Below, one piece after another: positions 38,474 to 51,473 of a stretch of DNA of 64,000 bases. This stretch comes from Styela clava (lineage: Eukaryota; Chordata; Ascidiacea; Stolidobranchia; Styelidae): positions 15,491,001 through 15,555,000 of the forward strand of contig NC_135258.1 in assembly GCF_964204865.1 (NCBI RefSeq), read 5' to 3'. The notes under the pieces are model-generated. The model worked only from the letters and a program-made list of their open reading frames with translations, was not told the origin of the DNA and searched no databases. Positions within the stretch are counted from its first letter, which is position 1. The number at the start of each line of letters is the position of its first letter. A program made the position numbers and the translations under genes.

Positions 38474-41195
38474 TAAATTGATTTCAAGCAAAAAAAGCAG
38501 TTTTCAATAAATGACTTCTAATAACAATTTGTTTTAAAATATGTTCATTTTTTCTTTGCCTTTGAATGTTGATGTTATATGTAATTTATTTTTAACTTAC
38601 ATTAAATCAATATAAAACTTCAGAATAATAAAGCAATGTTTTAATCCAAATTAAATAAACACAAAATCCTGAAAAAAAATTAAGTTACTATATTTTTTAA
38701 ACACAACATCCAGATTTTTCTACTCTACTACTATTACTTCTTTACTGAGCTAGACCATGGTAATTCTACTGTTCTATGCTAGTACCTAAGACAACTGACT
38801 ATTTTTTATACCTACCTGACTAGATACAGTACAACAATACGACTGTATGATTAGCAAATATTGACACCTATCTGCCTATTACAAATCCTAGGCTATTTAA
38901 GTGCTGTATTCAGGTATTTCGAACACAGGAATCCACAACTGATTGTTGCGGTATAGGTATCCTATTATCAGATTTTACACATCCACTAACTGACTAACCA
39001 ATCTGACAATGTTTTACTAACGTCAGACCTGCAGAACGTTAAAATCACAAGTTCGAATCGCAGAATCGGGCATTACAAGTACCTCATTGCCAGTATAGAT
39101 CAAACTAAAACTTTTAACATATTTAAGCTATGTTTGAATATATATGTATATATACAATAATACCGACATCACGTTTGAATTTAAATCCAATGCGCCAAAA
39201 TCCCGCCGAACACGGAAGCCTGAGGTAAGGCCGGCCTATAAATCTGGAAGCGGGCGAAAAATTTTCGGCGAGCCTCGCTATCGCTCCTAGTGTTGTAACT
39301 ATTCTCTGTACTCATATTTCAAAAAAGGTCACACTGTGGTTAGGACCCCAAAAAAAAAAATTAATACCGATATAAGAAGATTTTATCCCATTTTTCTAAT
39401 TTCGACCTAAGAAATAATTTCAATGAAATCCATGATTTTTGAGAAGAAAATTTCGGTCTGCTGTGATGATTTGCTGCGTCTAAATAAATTTCTTTCAAAT
39501 GTAAAATTATTAAAATACGATATTGTGGTTGTTCACGATACAAACAGTCGCGTCTAGAGGATATCCGATAAATTAGTAAAGTGTTAATCATTATATAAAA
39601 CTTACTTCTAAAATCTTTTATGTTAATTTTGTCAATTTGACTCCCTTACTTTTCATTTTTTTATTTGTTTCGCAAAAATTGTTTCACTAGGAATGACATT
39701 ATTATTTATTTCCAATAACCAGGTTGTTCTTCTGAGAATATGTTCACTATCACAACTACTGCATAGTCAAAATTTGTACTCCTTAGACTTTAGAGTTTAC
39801 ACCAACCTGTACTAGCGATGTAGGTGTCGCTGCTTGAAGACATCTCGAGGACCCTCTCGACTCCGGTCACACAAATAAGAGTATCAGTATATTTATTTGA
39901 TGCATGAATTTCTGCGCAGTTATTTACCGGTAGTCGTTGGTGATGACAAATAAACGATTGGCTGACTGGCTTTTCAGTATATTATCGTCGCGGTATGGGA
40001 TCGATGGACAATTCTCCATCACACTTCATCGTATCTTGCGTCAAGATCTGCTGTGCCTATCACGATAAATTGTACCCCAACATTTATCTCGTATATTTTC
40101 GCGATTGATTTTAAAAAAGTATATTATTGTTGCTAAAACGATACCAGCTTTCAAACAATTATTTGTCTACCCCAGACAAAGGTATAAGTTCAGATATACT
40201 AGAACAAAATAGTTTTAAGGGATAAGCAAACTATGAAAAAGACCAGATAAATTTCAAGGTGTCGACATCACCGATAATATGTAACAATAATTAACGCATG
40301 TTCTTGAGTTTCAGCTTGAAACACAAATAAAAAATATTTAGACGCATAAATGGAGTGTCACTTGACTCATTACTGAAGGCATATCAAAATAGCTTACTTT
40401 AATTAATTGCATCGTAAATTGCCTTGTAAATCTGCACGTATGCAAATATGGACTCGACACTTCTTTTACATATTAATATAGGTGTCTGCAGACGTTTCGT
40501 TTTGCACGGGCGCTGGGAATAGCGGTGTTTTAAACTCATACCAAGTTGTCTACCGTAATGGTATATTCGATAAATGTTTACCACTTTTATTAAACCAATA
40601 CCCATAGTGGCGTACGCAGAATTTTGTGACAATTTTATGTCAAATTTTATTTTCACACAACGAGGAAATTCACTGTGATATTTGATTGATATTTTTCTTC
40701 TTTATTGTCAAATATTTAAATAACACAATTTTAGTAGCGAAAATAGATAAATTAATTGGGAAGGTAGTTTGGATGAGGAATAGCTCAAAACGAGTAAGAA
40801 TTGAGGGCGTTCTTAATAAATTCCGTGTACATATGTGTACAGTGTGTGAAAACTTCAGTATACATAAGGTCACATTTCTTAATATATATATTTCATAAAA
40901 TTCTGTTGTTAGTGATTATATTTATATTTAGTATATAATAATTGGAATCTAAAAACAAGTTCAAATGATGATAAAACATCATAGTATCAGATATTGTGAC
41001 GTTATAATACCCGTTTCCAGTGCAGCAGGTTGGCCGCGAACATGGTCCTTCCACAAAAAAAAAATTGTTTCAGATATCAACATTCGGATGCCAACTCATT
41101 TTAAAAACATTCTGGATCTCATTGAACAGCAGAATCGGAAGCATATTATTAGCCGATACCGAACATATACCAATACCGAAATAAATGCCGATATC
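38474..41195. other. Upstream of BRPF: presumptive promoter/5'UTR and unassigned DNA
   Basis: Must contain the BRPF 5'UTR and promoter, but no start site can be placed by eye. The remainder is AT-rich. A short phrase caagttcgaatcgcag near 39050 resembles a B box and may be a SINE scrap. No convincing coding exon. Confidence 0.4.
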
Positions 41196-41845
41196 AGTAC
41201 ATTTCTATATTTATCCCGGGGAGATGAAAGCCGATTAGACGGCTCAAACATCTTGCGGAACACGGTCACTTGTCCGGTTACCGGTCCATGTAGGGTATGA
41301 GATTAGTTAATAACAAGTTATTTGTTTCAGATACATGGACTTGATGGTTGAGAAAGTCGTAACTGACCAGCGGTTATTTGAACCAGCCTGCGGCGGCGCC
41401 TCGCCTCGCATATACCGTGTTCCCCCGAAAATAAGACAGTGTCTTATTTTAACTTTCTTCCGAAAAATAACACTTGGGCTTATTTTGGGGAATGTCTTTT
41501 ATTATCATTTATCAAAAACAAAATTACAAAGTGGAGAATTACGAGATTTTTCGAATATACAAAATATGACAACAACCGATATCCATTTACTTATTAATAA
41601 CACGTTTTTATTAAAATTTTCATTTATTTATTTATTGAAACGTATAGGAGAGATTCCTTGCCATCGACTATGCCAGGAAAACAAATTCGCACTATCGACT
41701 AGGTCTTATCTTTAAAACTCGGGCTAGGTCTTATTTTCGAGGAAACACGGTAATTCTCATCCCGCGCGGGATTCGAACCAGCTAACCCACGCAGGTGCGG
41801 TAGCGAGCGTATTCCTAACGCTCAGCGCGAAACACCGCCGAGCAA
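41196..41845 (-). repeat. tRNA-derived SINE interrupted by a MITE
   Basis: Outer parts match the 58.1-58.4 kb SINE: tatttatcccggggagatga, ccggttaccggtccatg and ctgaccagcggtta on the left, then cgggattcgaaccagc (B box on minus) and cctaacgctcagcg on the right. The copy is split at 41413-41752 by a separate element. Confidence 0.75.
41413..41752. mobile_element. TA-targeting MITE nested in a SINE
   Basis: Terminal inverted repeats: left taccgtgttcccccgaaaat, right ending attttcgaggaaacacggta. The left flank stops at cctcgcctcgca and the SINE resumes directly after the right end, so the insertion point is clear. Interior is non-coding. It belongs to the widespread group of MITEs with CCCGAAAATAAGAC ends. 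Confidence 0.8.
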
Positions 41846-42702
41846 TTAAAACAGAACATTTACTTTACCTAACAAAAGGCAAAGAAGAAGCTGAATGGCG
41901 ACGTTGGCTGAGATGACGTATTATGAAAAAAAATGAGAGGGTAGAAAATGGCGAATGTAGTGCAATTTTTGTAATTCGGATCCACCTTAGACGAATACTG
42001 TAAAGGTAATTAGACGGTATATTATACTGATGCTTCTTCTTTGCCATTTCGCTTTTTATGCCAATTAATCCAAGACCGTGATTCAATTTTGTATGCGGGT
42101 TTTTTTTAAATAAATTTTAAATGGAAACGTACATAAGCATTCTTTTTGTTTTCACAATTACAAGACCAGTCTGTCGATGTATTACACTGATATTTCGAAG
42201 TAAAATACGTGGTTAGTGCGTCTTAGTATAATTCTTGTTCAAGCACTTTTCCATTTCAGATGTCTTCAGTTATATTTTTTTATCATATAGAATAAAAATG
42301 TGTGCTACTTCTATTTTCTTCAAAAATGCCTTCTGTCAATCTAATATAGACACCATCAAACTCCCGATTATGCATAGGTGTGAACAAAATTTCAGAGCCA
42401 AAATTTGTTCCCAAAACTTCAATTGTACTGATTAAATTTGTTGTTAATCAAGTTTCTCGACAATCACTAAGCTTATATTTAATTTTTTCTATTTTTATTA
42501 CGCCCGTGATGTTTGCTGGCATACCTTCCACAGAGATAAACGTAGTTATACCTCATCAGAGCATGAATGTCACATCGCATTGTTATGCATTGTCTCTGGT
42601 TAGAGACGCCTGCTAGCTAGTGCACTGTCCATGCTCATTTTGTCATTTTAGTTCAGTGCTCACGACCTCGATTTGATATACTTACATATTATAATAATAA
42701 AA

Positions 42703-42978
42703 AACAAGAGAGCTATGCTCAAATATATGGAAACGCCACAAGTTGTCGCTATTTTTTATTGCAACACATATTGCACACAAGAAAAGAAAGCTCTTGAGGT
42801 TCACAGAAATTTTTAAAATAAGTGAAAGTGATAGTCTTCTGGCAAAGCAATCTTTAACCACTGAAAATTTCAAAGCAATTTGTCCTGTATTCGAAGAGCA
42901 ATTTTATTATGACAACGGAGAAGAAAAACAAAAACAATAACATAATGTTGAAACGATCATTATGTCCACCAAGTGTCC
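42703..42978 (+). repeat. Left arm of a long inverted repeat
   Basis: Aligns by eye with the reverse complement of 44814-45060. Shared phrases include accactgaaaatttcaaagc and ttgaaacgat. Related fragments occur near 32270, 45224-45290 and 60783, so this is a dispersed family. Confidence 0.75.
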
Positions 42979-43699
42979 AATAAGGAAGCAATACTCAAAT
43001 ACATGAACACGAAAGCCGAAACAAAATATTTTACTCACAATTTCCCCAAAAATCATATCTTGGACGAAGCTGAAACTGTGGACCATCGTAAATCACCAGT
43101 ATCGTTACCCGGACTGCCCTAGCTTCAACAGATCCTGTAACAATGATGATTTATGCGTCTTGTGCAACGTGAAAAAAATGGAAATTGGAATATACGATGC
43201 TAATTGTAAAATAATTTCAATCAAAAACAATTTCGAAGAGTTATTAAAACTTCAAGTCGGTGCTAATTGAAATCCACTGATTTTGGCTGTAATTTATTGC
43301 CGCGCCGCCCAGGCCTGCTGTCTTCGAATATGATAAAAAATAAAATAATCGTTTTTATCAAAACGTGGACATTAACGCTAGGACGTGTGCGCGATATTCG
43401 GTATTCTTATAAACACAAAAAACGAAGGTCGCGATATTTGCTTATGAATTCGAATTGGATATCCAGGAGTCATAGGCCCCTGCCACTTCGGCACCTGCAA
43501 GTCAGTCATTCCCCATAAAAGTAAAATTCAGCATCACTTATATCGAGTATAAAACAAAACAAAAAAACAGTCGCTTCCCGGGAAATCATAGTGACACTAC
43601 CTGCCAAATCTCATAAAAAATCTTCAGCTTATTTTTAGAAACAGCTTTTACATCCATCTGTAGTGCTTTCAATCACATTACTCGGTCTTCGGTGACCTC

Positions 43700-44815
43700 A
43701 TCCACGTTACTCCTATCGGGATATTTCGTCAATTCGTCCTCCTAAGGTTCAACTTTTTAGTGACTTCGACACCCTCCTTATTCGTCGGAAAAAATTTCAT
43801 CCACTTCTTCCTTTTAGTGTTCAGCTATTTAGTGACTTCAACAACCTCATTAAATGTAGGGAGAAATTTCATCCACTTCTTTCTTTTAATGTTCAGCTTT
43901 TAGTGACTTCAGACACTCAATAAATGTCAAAAAAATTTTATCCACTTCTTCCTTTTAGTGTTCAGATTTTAAGTAACTTCAACCAGCTCATTAAATGTCG
44001 GAAGAAATTTCATCCACTTCTTCCTTTTAGTGTTCAGCTTTTTAGTGTTTTCAACAACCTCATTATTCGTCGGAAGAAATTTCATCCAATTCTTCCTTTT
44101 AGTGTACGGCTTTTTAGTGACTTCAGCCACCTCACCACCCGTCGGAAGAAATTTCATCCAATTCTTCCTATTACTGTTTAGCTTTTTAGTGACTTCAGCC
44201 ACCTCACCACCCGTCGGAAGAAATTTCATCCGCTTCTTTCTTATAGTCTTCAGCTTTTTAGTGACTTCAACCACCTCACCACCCGTCGGAAGAAATTTCA
44301 TTCACTTCTTCCTTTTAGTGTTCAGCTTTTTAGTGTTTTCAACCACCTCATTATCTTTCGGAAGAAATTTTGTCCACTTCTTCCATTGAGTGTCCAGCTT
44401 TTTAGTGTTTTCAACAACCTCACCACCGGTCGCAAGAAATTGTATCCATTTTTTTCCTTTTAGTGTTCAACTTTGTAGTGACTTCAACCACCTCACTATT
44501 CGTCGGAAGAAATTTCACCAACTTCTTTTATTTAATGTTCAGATTTTTAGTGTTTTCAACCACCTCATTATTCGTCGGAAAAAATTCAATCCACTTCTTC
44601 CTTTTAGTGTTCAGTTTTTTAGTGTTTTCAACTACCCTACCACCCGTCGGAAGAAATTTCATCCACTTCTTCCTTTTAGTGTTCAGCTTTATACTGATTT
44701 CAACCACCCCACCACCCTTCGAAAGAAATATCATTCACTTCTTCCTATTACTGTTTAGCTTTTTAGTGACTTCAACCACCTCACCACCTGTCGGAAGAAA
44801 TTTCCTCCACTTTTT
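43700..44815. repeat. 72-bp minisatellite array
   Basis: About 15 head-to-tail copies. The landmark gaagaaattt recurs at 44001, 44073, 44145, 44217, 44289, 44361 and so on, every 72 bases, with one 73-base step near 44506. As 72 is divisible by 3, several frames stay open on both strands and give 24-residue repeats (for example RRKKFHPLLPFSVQLF). Open frames on both strands and clear stops between blocks argue against a real protein. Confidence 0.9.
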
Positions 44816-45060
44816 GGACACGTAGTGGACATAGCGATCGTTTCAATATTATGTTGTTGTTCTTGTTCTTTGACACGTTTTTAAAAAGTCGCTTTTCTCT
44901 TTGATTACTGGACCAATTGCTTTGAAATTTTCAGTGGTGAAAGATAAAAATTTTCTTCAGAAGCCTTTACTCTTTTTTTGCTATGACGTCGTCAAAATTA
45001 TTGCCATTAGGTAGCGCTACGTGTCCATAATATATTTGATCATAACTCTCTTGTTCTTTT
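44814..45060 (-). repeat. Right arm of the long inverted repeat
   Basis: Reverse-complement partner of 42703-42978. It directly follows the 72-bp array. Together the arms bound a 2.36-kb unit. Confidence 0.75.
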
Positions 45061-45983
45061 TAGTGTTCAGCCTCTTAGCATTTTTAAATATTTCTCATCT
45101 GGGAACACTTCAACCTCCGGAATTCATTCACTTCATCCGTTTCTTCTTTTATTTAGCCTTTTAGTGTTGTCCCGATTTTTTTCATAACAACAAGAACATG
45201 ACAAAGAATTCTAACAACAACATAATATTTAAACGATCCATTTCGTGTCCAATAAATCTATAACTTCACGTGTACTTAAATATAGATTTCGCTTACTGCA
45301 CGTAAAATATTGGCAATAGTGGAATGTTCGAGAAGCCGTTAGATGTCAGCTACAAAGCACAATGAAAATTTGCCAGAGTTTTTTAAATAAATCCCACACG
45401 CAAAATTCATGTTCCTTTTCATTTATGTATCAACAACATAATGCAGTTTCATAATAAGTTATTTGAGTGCTAAACAAAAACGTCATGACTTTTGTTAACA
45501 GTACTGCATTAATAATTTCAATTATTTTTGAAGAACAGTATGTAACAGTCTAACTTCAGATAAATACAACCAATAAAAACAAAAAATACATTTTTATGGT
45601 CAATAAAACTGAAGTAAATTATTTAAGTTTACGATATAAAAATATTTTAACGTAATTTATGAAAAAGCTCAATAATAATGATAATAGTCTAAGTCAATGC
45701 CATTATACAAACATTTCAATCTTCAATATAAACTGGAATTCCAATACTAAAATTTCTATATCCATACATTGTATCGTATGATGATATTAGGATGTACACC
45801 TACTATTTTGCGTATAGGATCTAACTGATATTACAGTGCTGAAGTTTCGCACGCTTCTGAAATCTGGAAGCTTGTTAACTTTTTGTGGTATCATCCTACT
45901 CATTTCTAGTTTAGTCTTTATAATTGGACACGTTACAAGGAAGCAACGCGCAATTTTGGGAAATATAAAATAATTTCATCGCT
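45061..45983. other. Ubiquilin 5' flank
   Basis: Contains a further scrap of the inverted-repeat family near 45224-45290, then AT-rich DNA leading to the ubiquilin start. The promoter should lie in the last few hundred bases but no motif is decisive. Confidence 0.4.
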
Positions 45984-47546
45984 ATGGCGGATTCGGAAAA
46001 CTCAGAACTAATTAAAATTTCGATTAAGACGCCAAAAGAAAAAAAAGATGTTGAGATTAGCGGAAAAGGAACTGTGAAAGAATTACGTGAAAAGGTTGCG
46101 GAAAAATTTGCGTCATCGCCAGAAAAAGTCGTTCTAATATTTGCGGGAAAAATTTTAAAGGACAATGAAAGCGTTGAAACGCACAAGCTCAAAGATGGAC
46201 AGACAATTCATCTTGTAATCAAGAGTCTTCCACAAGCTCAATCTAGTACATCAGGTCAGAGCGCGACATCTTCTCAATCATCTGCATCAACAGCAACCGC
46301 AACTGAAAGTCGTCCGAATCAACCTCCCCGAATGCCAGGATTTAATTCAACAAATTTGATGGACATGCAACAGCAAATGCAACAAGAAATGATGCGTAAT
46401 CCTGATCTAATGCAGCAAATAATGGGAAATCCAATGGTTGAAAACATGCTGTCAAATCCTGAAGTAATGGGACAATTGATGAGGGCCAACCCTCAAATGC
46501 AGGCTTTGATAGAACAAAACCCCGAAGTCGGCCATTTACTGAACAATCCAGAGTTGATGCGCCAAGCATTGGAATATACAAGAAACCCAGCAATGTTACA
46601 AGAAGTGATGAGGAATCAAGATCGAGCCTTGAGCAACCTAGAAAGTATTCCTGGAGGTTACAATGCATTGCGTAGAATGTACACAGATGTTCAGGAACCA
46701 ATGTTGAATGCTGCCCAAGAGCAATTTGGCGGAAATCCTTTTGCTAGTCTCATTCAGAACAGCAATAATTCAAGTGGTGATAACAATGCACAAAGAGGTG
46801 TTGAAAACACAGAACCACTGCCAAATCCATGGGGAGGTTCTGGCACTAGATCAACCGCAGCGACTACGACCACTCCAACAACAGGTAGTTCTACCAACAC
46901 GTCATCTTCTGCTGCCCCTGGTGTCGGTGGAATACAAAACATGATGCAGGATATGATGCAAAACCCTAGCGCAATGCAAAATCTTATGTCAAGTCCATAC
47001 ATGCAAAGTGCGATGAATATGATGGCACAAAATCCGCAGATGACTGCTGCAGCAATGCAAAACAATCCCATGATTGCCAATAATCCCCAACTCCAGTCAA
47101 TGATTCCAACAATGATTCAACAAATGCAGAATCCGGAGTTTCAAGCAGCAATGCAAAATCCTAGAGTATTGCAAGCAATGACTCAAATTCAACAAGGCAT
47201 GGATGTATTATCACGTGAGGCACCACAACTGTTGTCAGGAATGACATCCATGCCAATGATGCCTCGAGCACAAACGACTTCGACACCATCTTCCACGACA
47301 TCGACAACCCCATCACAGCAGTCAACTAATCCTCTTGCGAGTGATCCCGAGGCTTTGTCACGGATAATGATGTCACTGGCAGCCACGAACCCATCTGCGA
47401 ACACTCAACCCCCTGAAGAAAGATTTCGAACCGAACTTGAGCAATTGACAGCTATGGGATTTATGAATAGAGAAGCCAATATTCAGGCTTTAATAGCAAC
47501 AGGCGGAAATGTTAATGCAGCAATTGAAAGGCTACTATCTCGTTAA
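45984..47546 (+). CDS. UBQLN: Ubiquilin, single exon
   Basis: An uninterrupted 520-residue frame. Residues about 10-84 are a ubiquitin-like domain ([32 protein letters not shown]). The middle is Met/Asn/Gln-rich with STI1 repeats ([35 protein letters not shown]) and low-complexity Ser/Thr/Pro linkers. Residues 477-520 are a UBA domain ([20 protein letters not shown]). Ubiquilins shuttle ubiquitinated and membrane-protein clients to the proteasome and chaperone transmembrane segments in the cytosol. Start context cgctATGGCGG is strong. The complete architecture and length agree with UBQLN1/2/4 (about 590-620 aa) but slightly shorter. The absence of introns contrasts with the intron-rich neighbours BRPF and NDUFB11. 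Confidence 0.96.
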   Translation: MADSENSELIKISIKTPKEKKDVEISGKGTVKELREKVAEKFASSPEKVVLIFAGKILKDNESVETHKLKDGQTIHLVIKSLPQAQSSTSGQSATSSQSSASTATATESRPNQPPRMPGFNSTNLMDMQQQMQQEMMRNPDLMQQIMGNPMVENMLSNPEVMGQLMRANPQMQALIEQNPEVGHLLNNPELMRQALEYTRNPAMLQEVMRNQDRALSNLESIPGGYNALRRMYTDVQEPMLNAAQEQFGGNPFASLIQNSNNSSGDNNAQRGVENTEPLPNPWGGSGTRSTAATTTTPTTGSSTNTSSSAAPGVGGIQNMMQDMMQNPSAMQNLMSSPYMQSAMNMMAQNPQMTAAAMQNNPMIANNPQLQSMIPTMIQQMQNPEFQAAMQNPRVLQAMTQIQQGMDVLSREAPQLLSGMTSMPMMPRAQTTSTPSSTTSTTPSQQSTNPLASDPEALSRIMMSLAATNPSANTQPPEERFRTELEQLTAMGFMNREANIQALIATGGNVNAAIERLLSR

Positions 47547-49948
47547 TATTGTATTTAAAAATTGATTGGATTGATATTTTGTTGTATTAACATAATCCCT
47601 GCAACCACATGATATATATCTTATTCTGCAATCAGAAATAATTTACTATATCATTTGTTTTGTAAATAATTACTGTAGCTTAATTGTATTATGTCAGGGT
47701 TGGAATTGGAATATTTCTGATCAATTTAGTGATATGACTCAAACAGACTAATTTTATTGAGATTTGATTTCTACTTTGGAGTTGATATTGGCTCCAACTA
47801 GGGTTGGTCAAATATTTCTAAGGCGGATTGAATTCTGAACAAGAAATCTAATACACCATATTTTTATTATCAATCTATGACATGACATACATGACAATTT
47901 TAATGAAATTACTTGTATCATAAATAACCAAATTAACAGTATTCTTGTATCTTCGTAAATGTCTGCAGGTCTAAATTGAATTTTATAATGAAACGCCAGT
48001 TACACTTTAAAAAACTAGATGTAGGTGATACAAATATTTAATTTGATTATTGAAGTCATATTATAATCTGATTTTCTCAACCCCTGGTTCCAACCCTGAC
48101 ATTTTAAAGCATCTTTCGTTTTTATCACAGGATAATTTATTTCCATCCCGTGTACAGGTACTTGCTGGAGAAATTCAGCTTAAGTGGTTATTTATGAAAA
48201 AGCCAATAATCATATCTTGATAATCACTTTTGTTGCATTGCAGGCTATATAACTCAATGTGTAAATGTATACCTTGTTATATGAGAGGTATTAGTTGTTT
48301 CTCTTGTTGAATTTTGATTTTATTTGTCAATTTTTTTGCATTGTATATATTAGACAAGGAATGAGCAAGGTTGGACATGGTACTTCTTAATAGGAGATTT
48401 TCTAAAGTATAATCTTATGAAGGCTTCATTCTCTCTTGTGTTTAGGATGAGACAATGAAAAAATCCTAGTCGAATTCAACATTCTTTGTGTTTGTTTGCT
48501 ACAAAAACCAACTAATTTTTTGATAATTGCTTAAATTAATCCTTCTAAATAATTTTCACATACTCTTTGATTAGCTGTGTGGAAACTGATTGGTCTTCAG
48601 TTTTATTAAAAAACTAACATTTTTTTCAGTCTGACATAATAGGTAATTTTTTTTTGTCTGGCGTGTGCTGAGTAATATAGCACAGTTCGTCCAATATCCA
48701 TTTTCTAGAAAATAGAATATTAAGATGGCATATAACATTCATTCTCTTACTAGATTTGGAAACACATTGGTTAATCAATATCACTGAATTTATTGCTCTA
48801 ATTTAAGTCAGCTTAACATATAGTTATATGCTTTTAGTGTATTCGATCAGTTTGACTGCCGTAATTGTAAATAATATCCAGCAGTATTCACCCCATTGTT
48901 CCATGTTATAATTCGTTCAAATCCTCATGTCTATTATTCAGTGACTGCTTTACAATTGGAGTCATCAAAATGTGAATATGTAATTGGGTAATATAATAAC
49001 TTGTGATTCACAAACAGTCAATTCCTCATTACAAATGAATGTCAATGCATAGGTTCTGTTTTGCTAATCGCTAATATATTATAATAACAGCTAATAAATC
49101 ATCAATGTTTCTTATGTATTTTCTTCAGAGACTGGTGCTTATAGGCATAGCGATCACATTTTCCATGCCTCATTTCTTTGGTTTCAGTGTAATATGTAAT
49201 ATTTCTAATCATCTTTTGATATACCGTAATTTCCAAAGAGCCAATTTTGAATTGTTGAAGATCTTGCTTCGAAAATGCAGAATTGTTGCTTAATTTACGA
49301 GTTTTATTCATTTGATGTTAGATGTGTTTGAGTACAAGATATTAATGCATACAGAAAAATGTGACCCCTCGTCTTTAATTACTGGTTTGGCAAAAAAAAA
49401 TTTTGGTGTGGGCAAAATGCTATTTATATTGGACCCCATGCATATTGAAATATATATTTTAATATTTGTGTTTGAATATTGAGTCATTGGTAAATATAAC
49501 GGACATTAAAATTGGCTTTCAAATTTCACAATTGCTAATACTGTATTTCATAACTAACTGTATGTTGTATGTAAATGATATATGTTGTATAATATTTGCT
49601 TTGTGATTTAATTATTCATTATGCTCTGCCATACTTTCATCTTATATAAGTTTATTTGAAATGTGGTTTTTGTGTTACTACATATAAATGAACATGGGAA
49701 TGATGTCATTCGTGAAAAATTTGTCAATTATTTTTCCAATATTAATGAGAATGTTATCTATGTTCAAACAAAAGTTTTTTCCCGTAACAGTCTGCTTTCA
49801 GTAAATATAGGGAAAAAAACAAGCAGGCAATATGGATGTGGCCCTTCTATGGCTTATATACTCTTATATAAATATAATTTGTGACTGAGTAAATTTGTTA
49901 TCAATCTTGTGTAATATTATGTCTTTTCAGTGCACTTGCCATCGACCC
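47547..49948. other. Ubiquilin 3'UTR and intergenic DNA
   Basis: AT-rich with T runs and no coding signal of note. A pyrimidine-rich acceptor-like gtcttttcag ends at 49930, just before the NDUFB11 start, so an untranslated first exon of NDUFB11 may lie in this stretch. Confidence 0.45.
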
Positions 49949-51473
49949 ATGGCATCTTTACTGAGACATGGGTTGCCTCAAATGGTGAGGCGATGCAAAC
50001 CAAACCTAATAACTTTAGCTGGTAAAAACTCTCCAGTCATCTATTTGGGGATACGGAGAGTGGCATCTTCAAGCAAAAAGGGAGCGTCAGCACCAGTGAC
50101 TGTTTCAGAAAAAACACCATATGAGATTGAACTAGAAAGGCTGAAAAAGAAAGATGTATGATTACTGTATTTTCTGACAATTTTTGCCTTTGCCTGCCAT
50201 GTAATTGAGTCAGCTTAAGCAAATTAATGAAAAATGTTGAATGTTTGTGATAGTGTTTTAAAAGTATCGCAATAGACATTGTTTTATTAATTTCATTGAT
50301 TCAGATTGGCATATCTACATTTTGATGTAATAACTCATGCAACTTAATGATGGTGTCACAATTTCATTTTTGTATTCTAGCCTGAAGAAAAGTTTTATGG
50401 ATTTTATAAAGATCAACCATATGTTGACAAAATGCAATACCATTCTTTTTGGTTGATTCTATGGTCTTTGACACTCATGTTCCTCTTTCCTGTGTTATCC
50501 TATACACCGATGTGGAGGTAAGACTTCGTAATTGTGTGATACTCTTTACTACGGTAATTATTTCATTCATTCTTCATGCTCGAGTGAAAAGGCGAAATGA
50601 ACAGTTTTTCAATCACTATGAAATGATGAGAAATGCTACCATATTCTCACACTTACTCACTGGACATTTGAGCCAGTAGTTATGAGTTAAGGCTGGTTTA
50701 CTTTCCTGCTTTAATTTTCATTTAGTAGTATTGGTTAGGCAAGTGCATCAACTTTCATCTCTGACCCAATTTAAAAGAAAGCAGTGAATCATTATTCCGT
50801 AAATTGGCTTGTAGTAGACCTTAAAATCGGTGGTATTCGAACTTTCTTTTTCGAATTTGTCAAGTCTCGTGCCCCGCCTCAAAAATAACTATCTAACAAC
50901 AAGATACAACTAACAGATAGTAAGGTAAAAATATGTTTATAAAAAAAAACGTTGAAAATACGTGGATGGAACGTAAATAATGAAATAAATGAAAAGTTTT
51001 AAAAACAAATAAGGTGGGCAAGATCAAATCTAACAAATAGTTTTATTCCGTCCCCTCAAAATATTGTCTATGCTTCTGTGCACGCAATATCGTTTGAGAA
51101 CCACTGCTTTAAATTTTTAATTTTAATTGCTTGCCAGGCCAAAGACTGTGCTTTAATAAAGACTAAGACTTGTTTGAATTTAACATACCTGAATAAGCAA
51201 ACCAAATTATTCTGGCATGAATAGTGTCGTTAAACTTGATTTTTTATTACTCACAGGGGCAATGATAGGAAATGGAAGGCTCGGGAAGCACATGCATGGA
51301 TAGAAAAACGAAGAGCTAATGACGAACCTTTGATAAGTAAAGACTATGCTCCAGCTGAAATAATAGAAGGCATGGTGCCTCCTCCTGGCGATTGGGAAAG
51401 AGATTGGCTTATGGCACAGCAATCAGTAAGGCCAAGTGCCACAGGAGTCTACAACCACAATTATACATTTTAA
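49949..51473 (+). CDS. NDUFB11: NADH dehydrogenase 1 beta subcomplex subunit 11, mitochondrial
   Basis: Three coding exons: 49949-50155, 50381-50517, 51257-51473; 186 residues. The N-terminus is Arg/Ser-rich without acids (MASLLRHGLPQMVRRCKPN), fitting a mitochondrial presequence. It is followed by ELERLKKKDPEEKFYGFYKD, one membrane helix (HSFWLILWSLTLMFLFPVL), and the family C-terminal block (WKAREAHAWIEKRRANDEPL, then ISKDYAPAEI). NDUFB11 (ESSS) is an accessory subunit of the complex I membrane arm. Phases join cleanly (0, then 2). An upstream in-frame ATG at 49895 is less likely because a splice-acceptor-like sequence intervenes. Confidence 0.9.
51085..51099. repeat. hAT terminal repeat in NDUFB11 intron 2
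   Basis: The sequence gtttgagaaccactg is the complement of the common hAT end CAGTGGTTCTCAAAC. The opposite end was not located, so only this terminus is marked. Confidence 0.45.

Noticed and set aside
43924..44825. Repetitive proteins of 24-residue units on both strands
   Set aside because: A stop-free 72-bp tandem repeat opens several frames on both strands at once; frames break at every irregular copy and have no start or domain.
45911..47404. Antisense frames opposite ubiquilin
   Set aside because: Shadows of the strongly coding plus strand, without independent homology.
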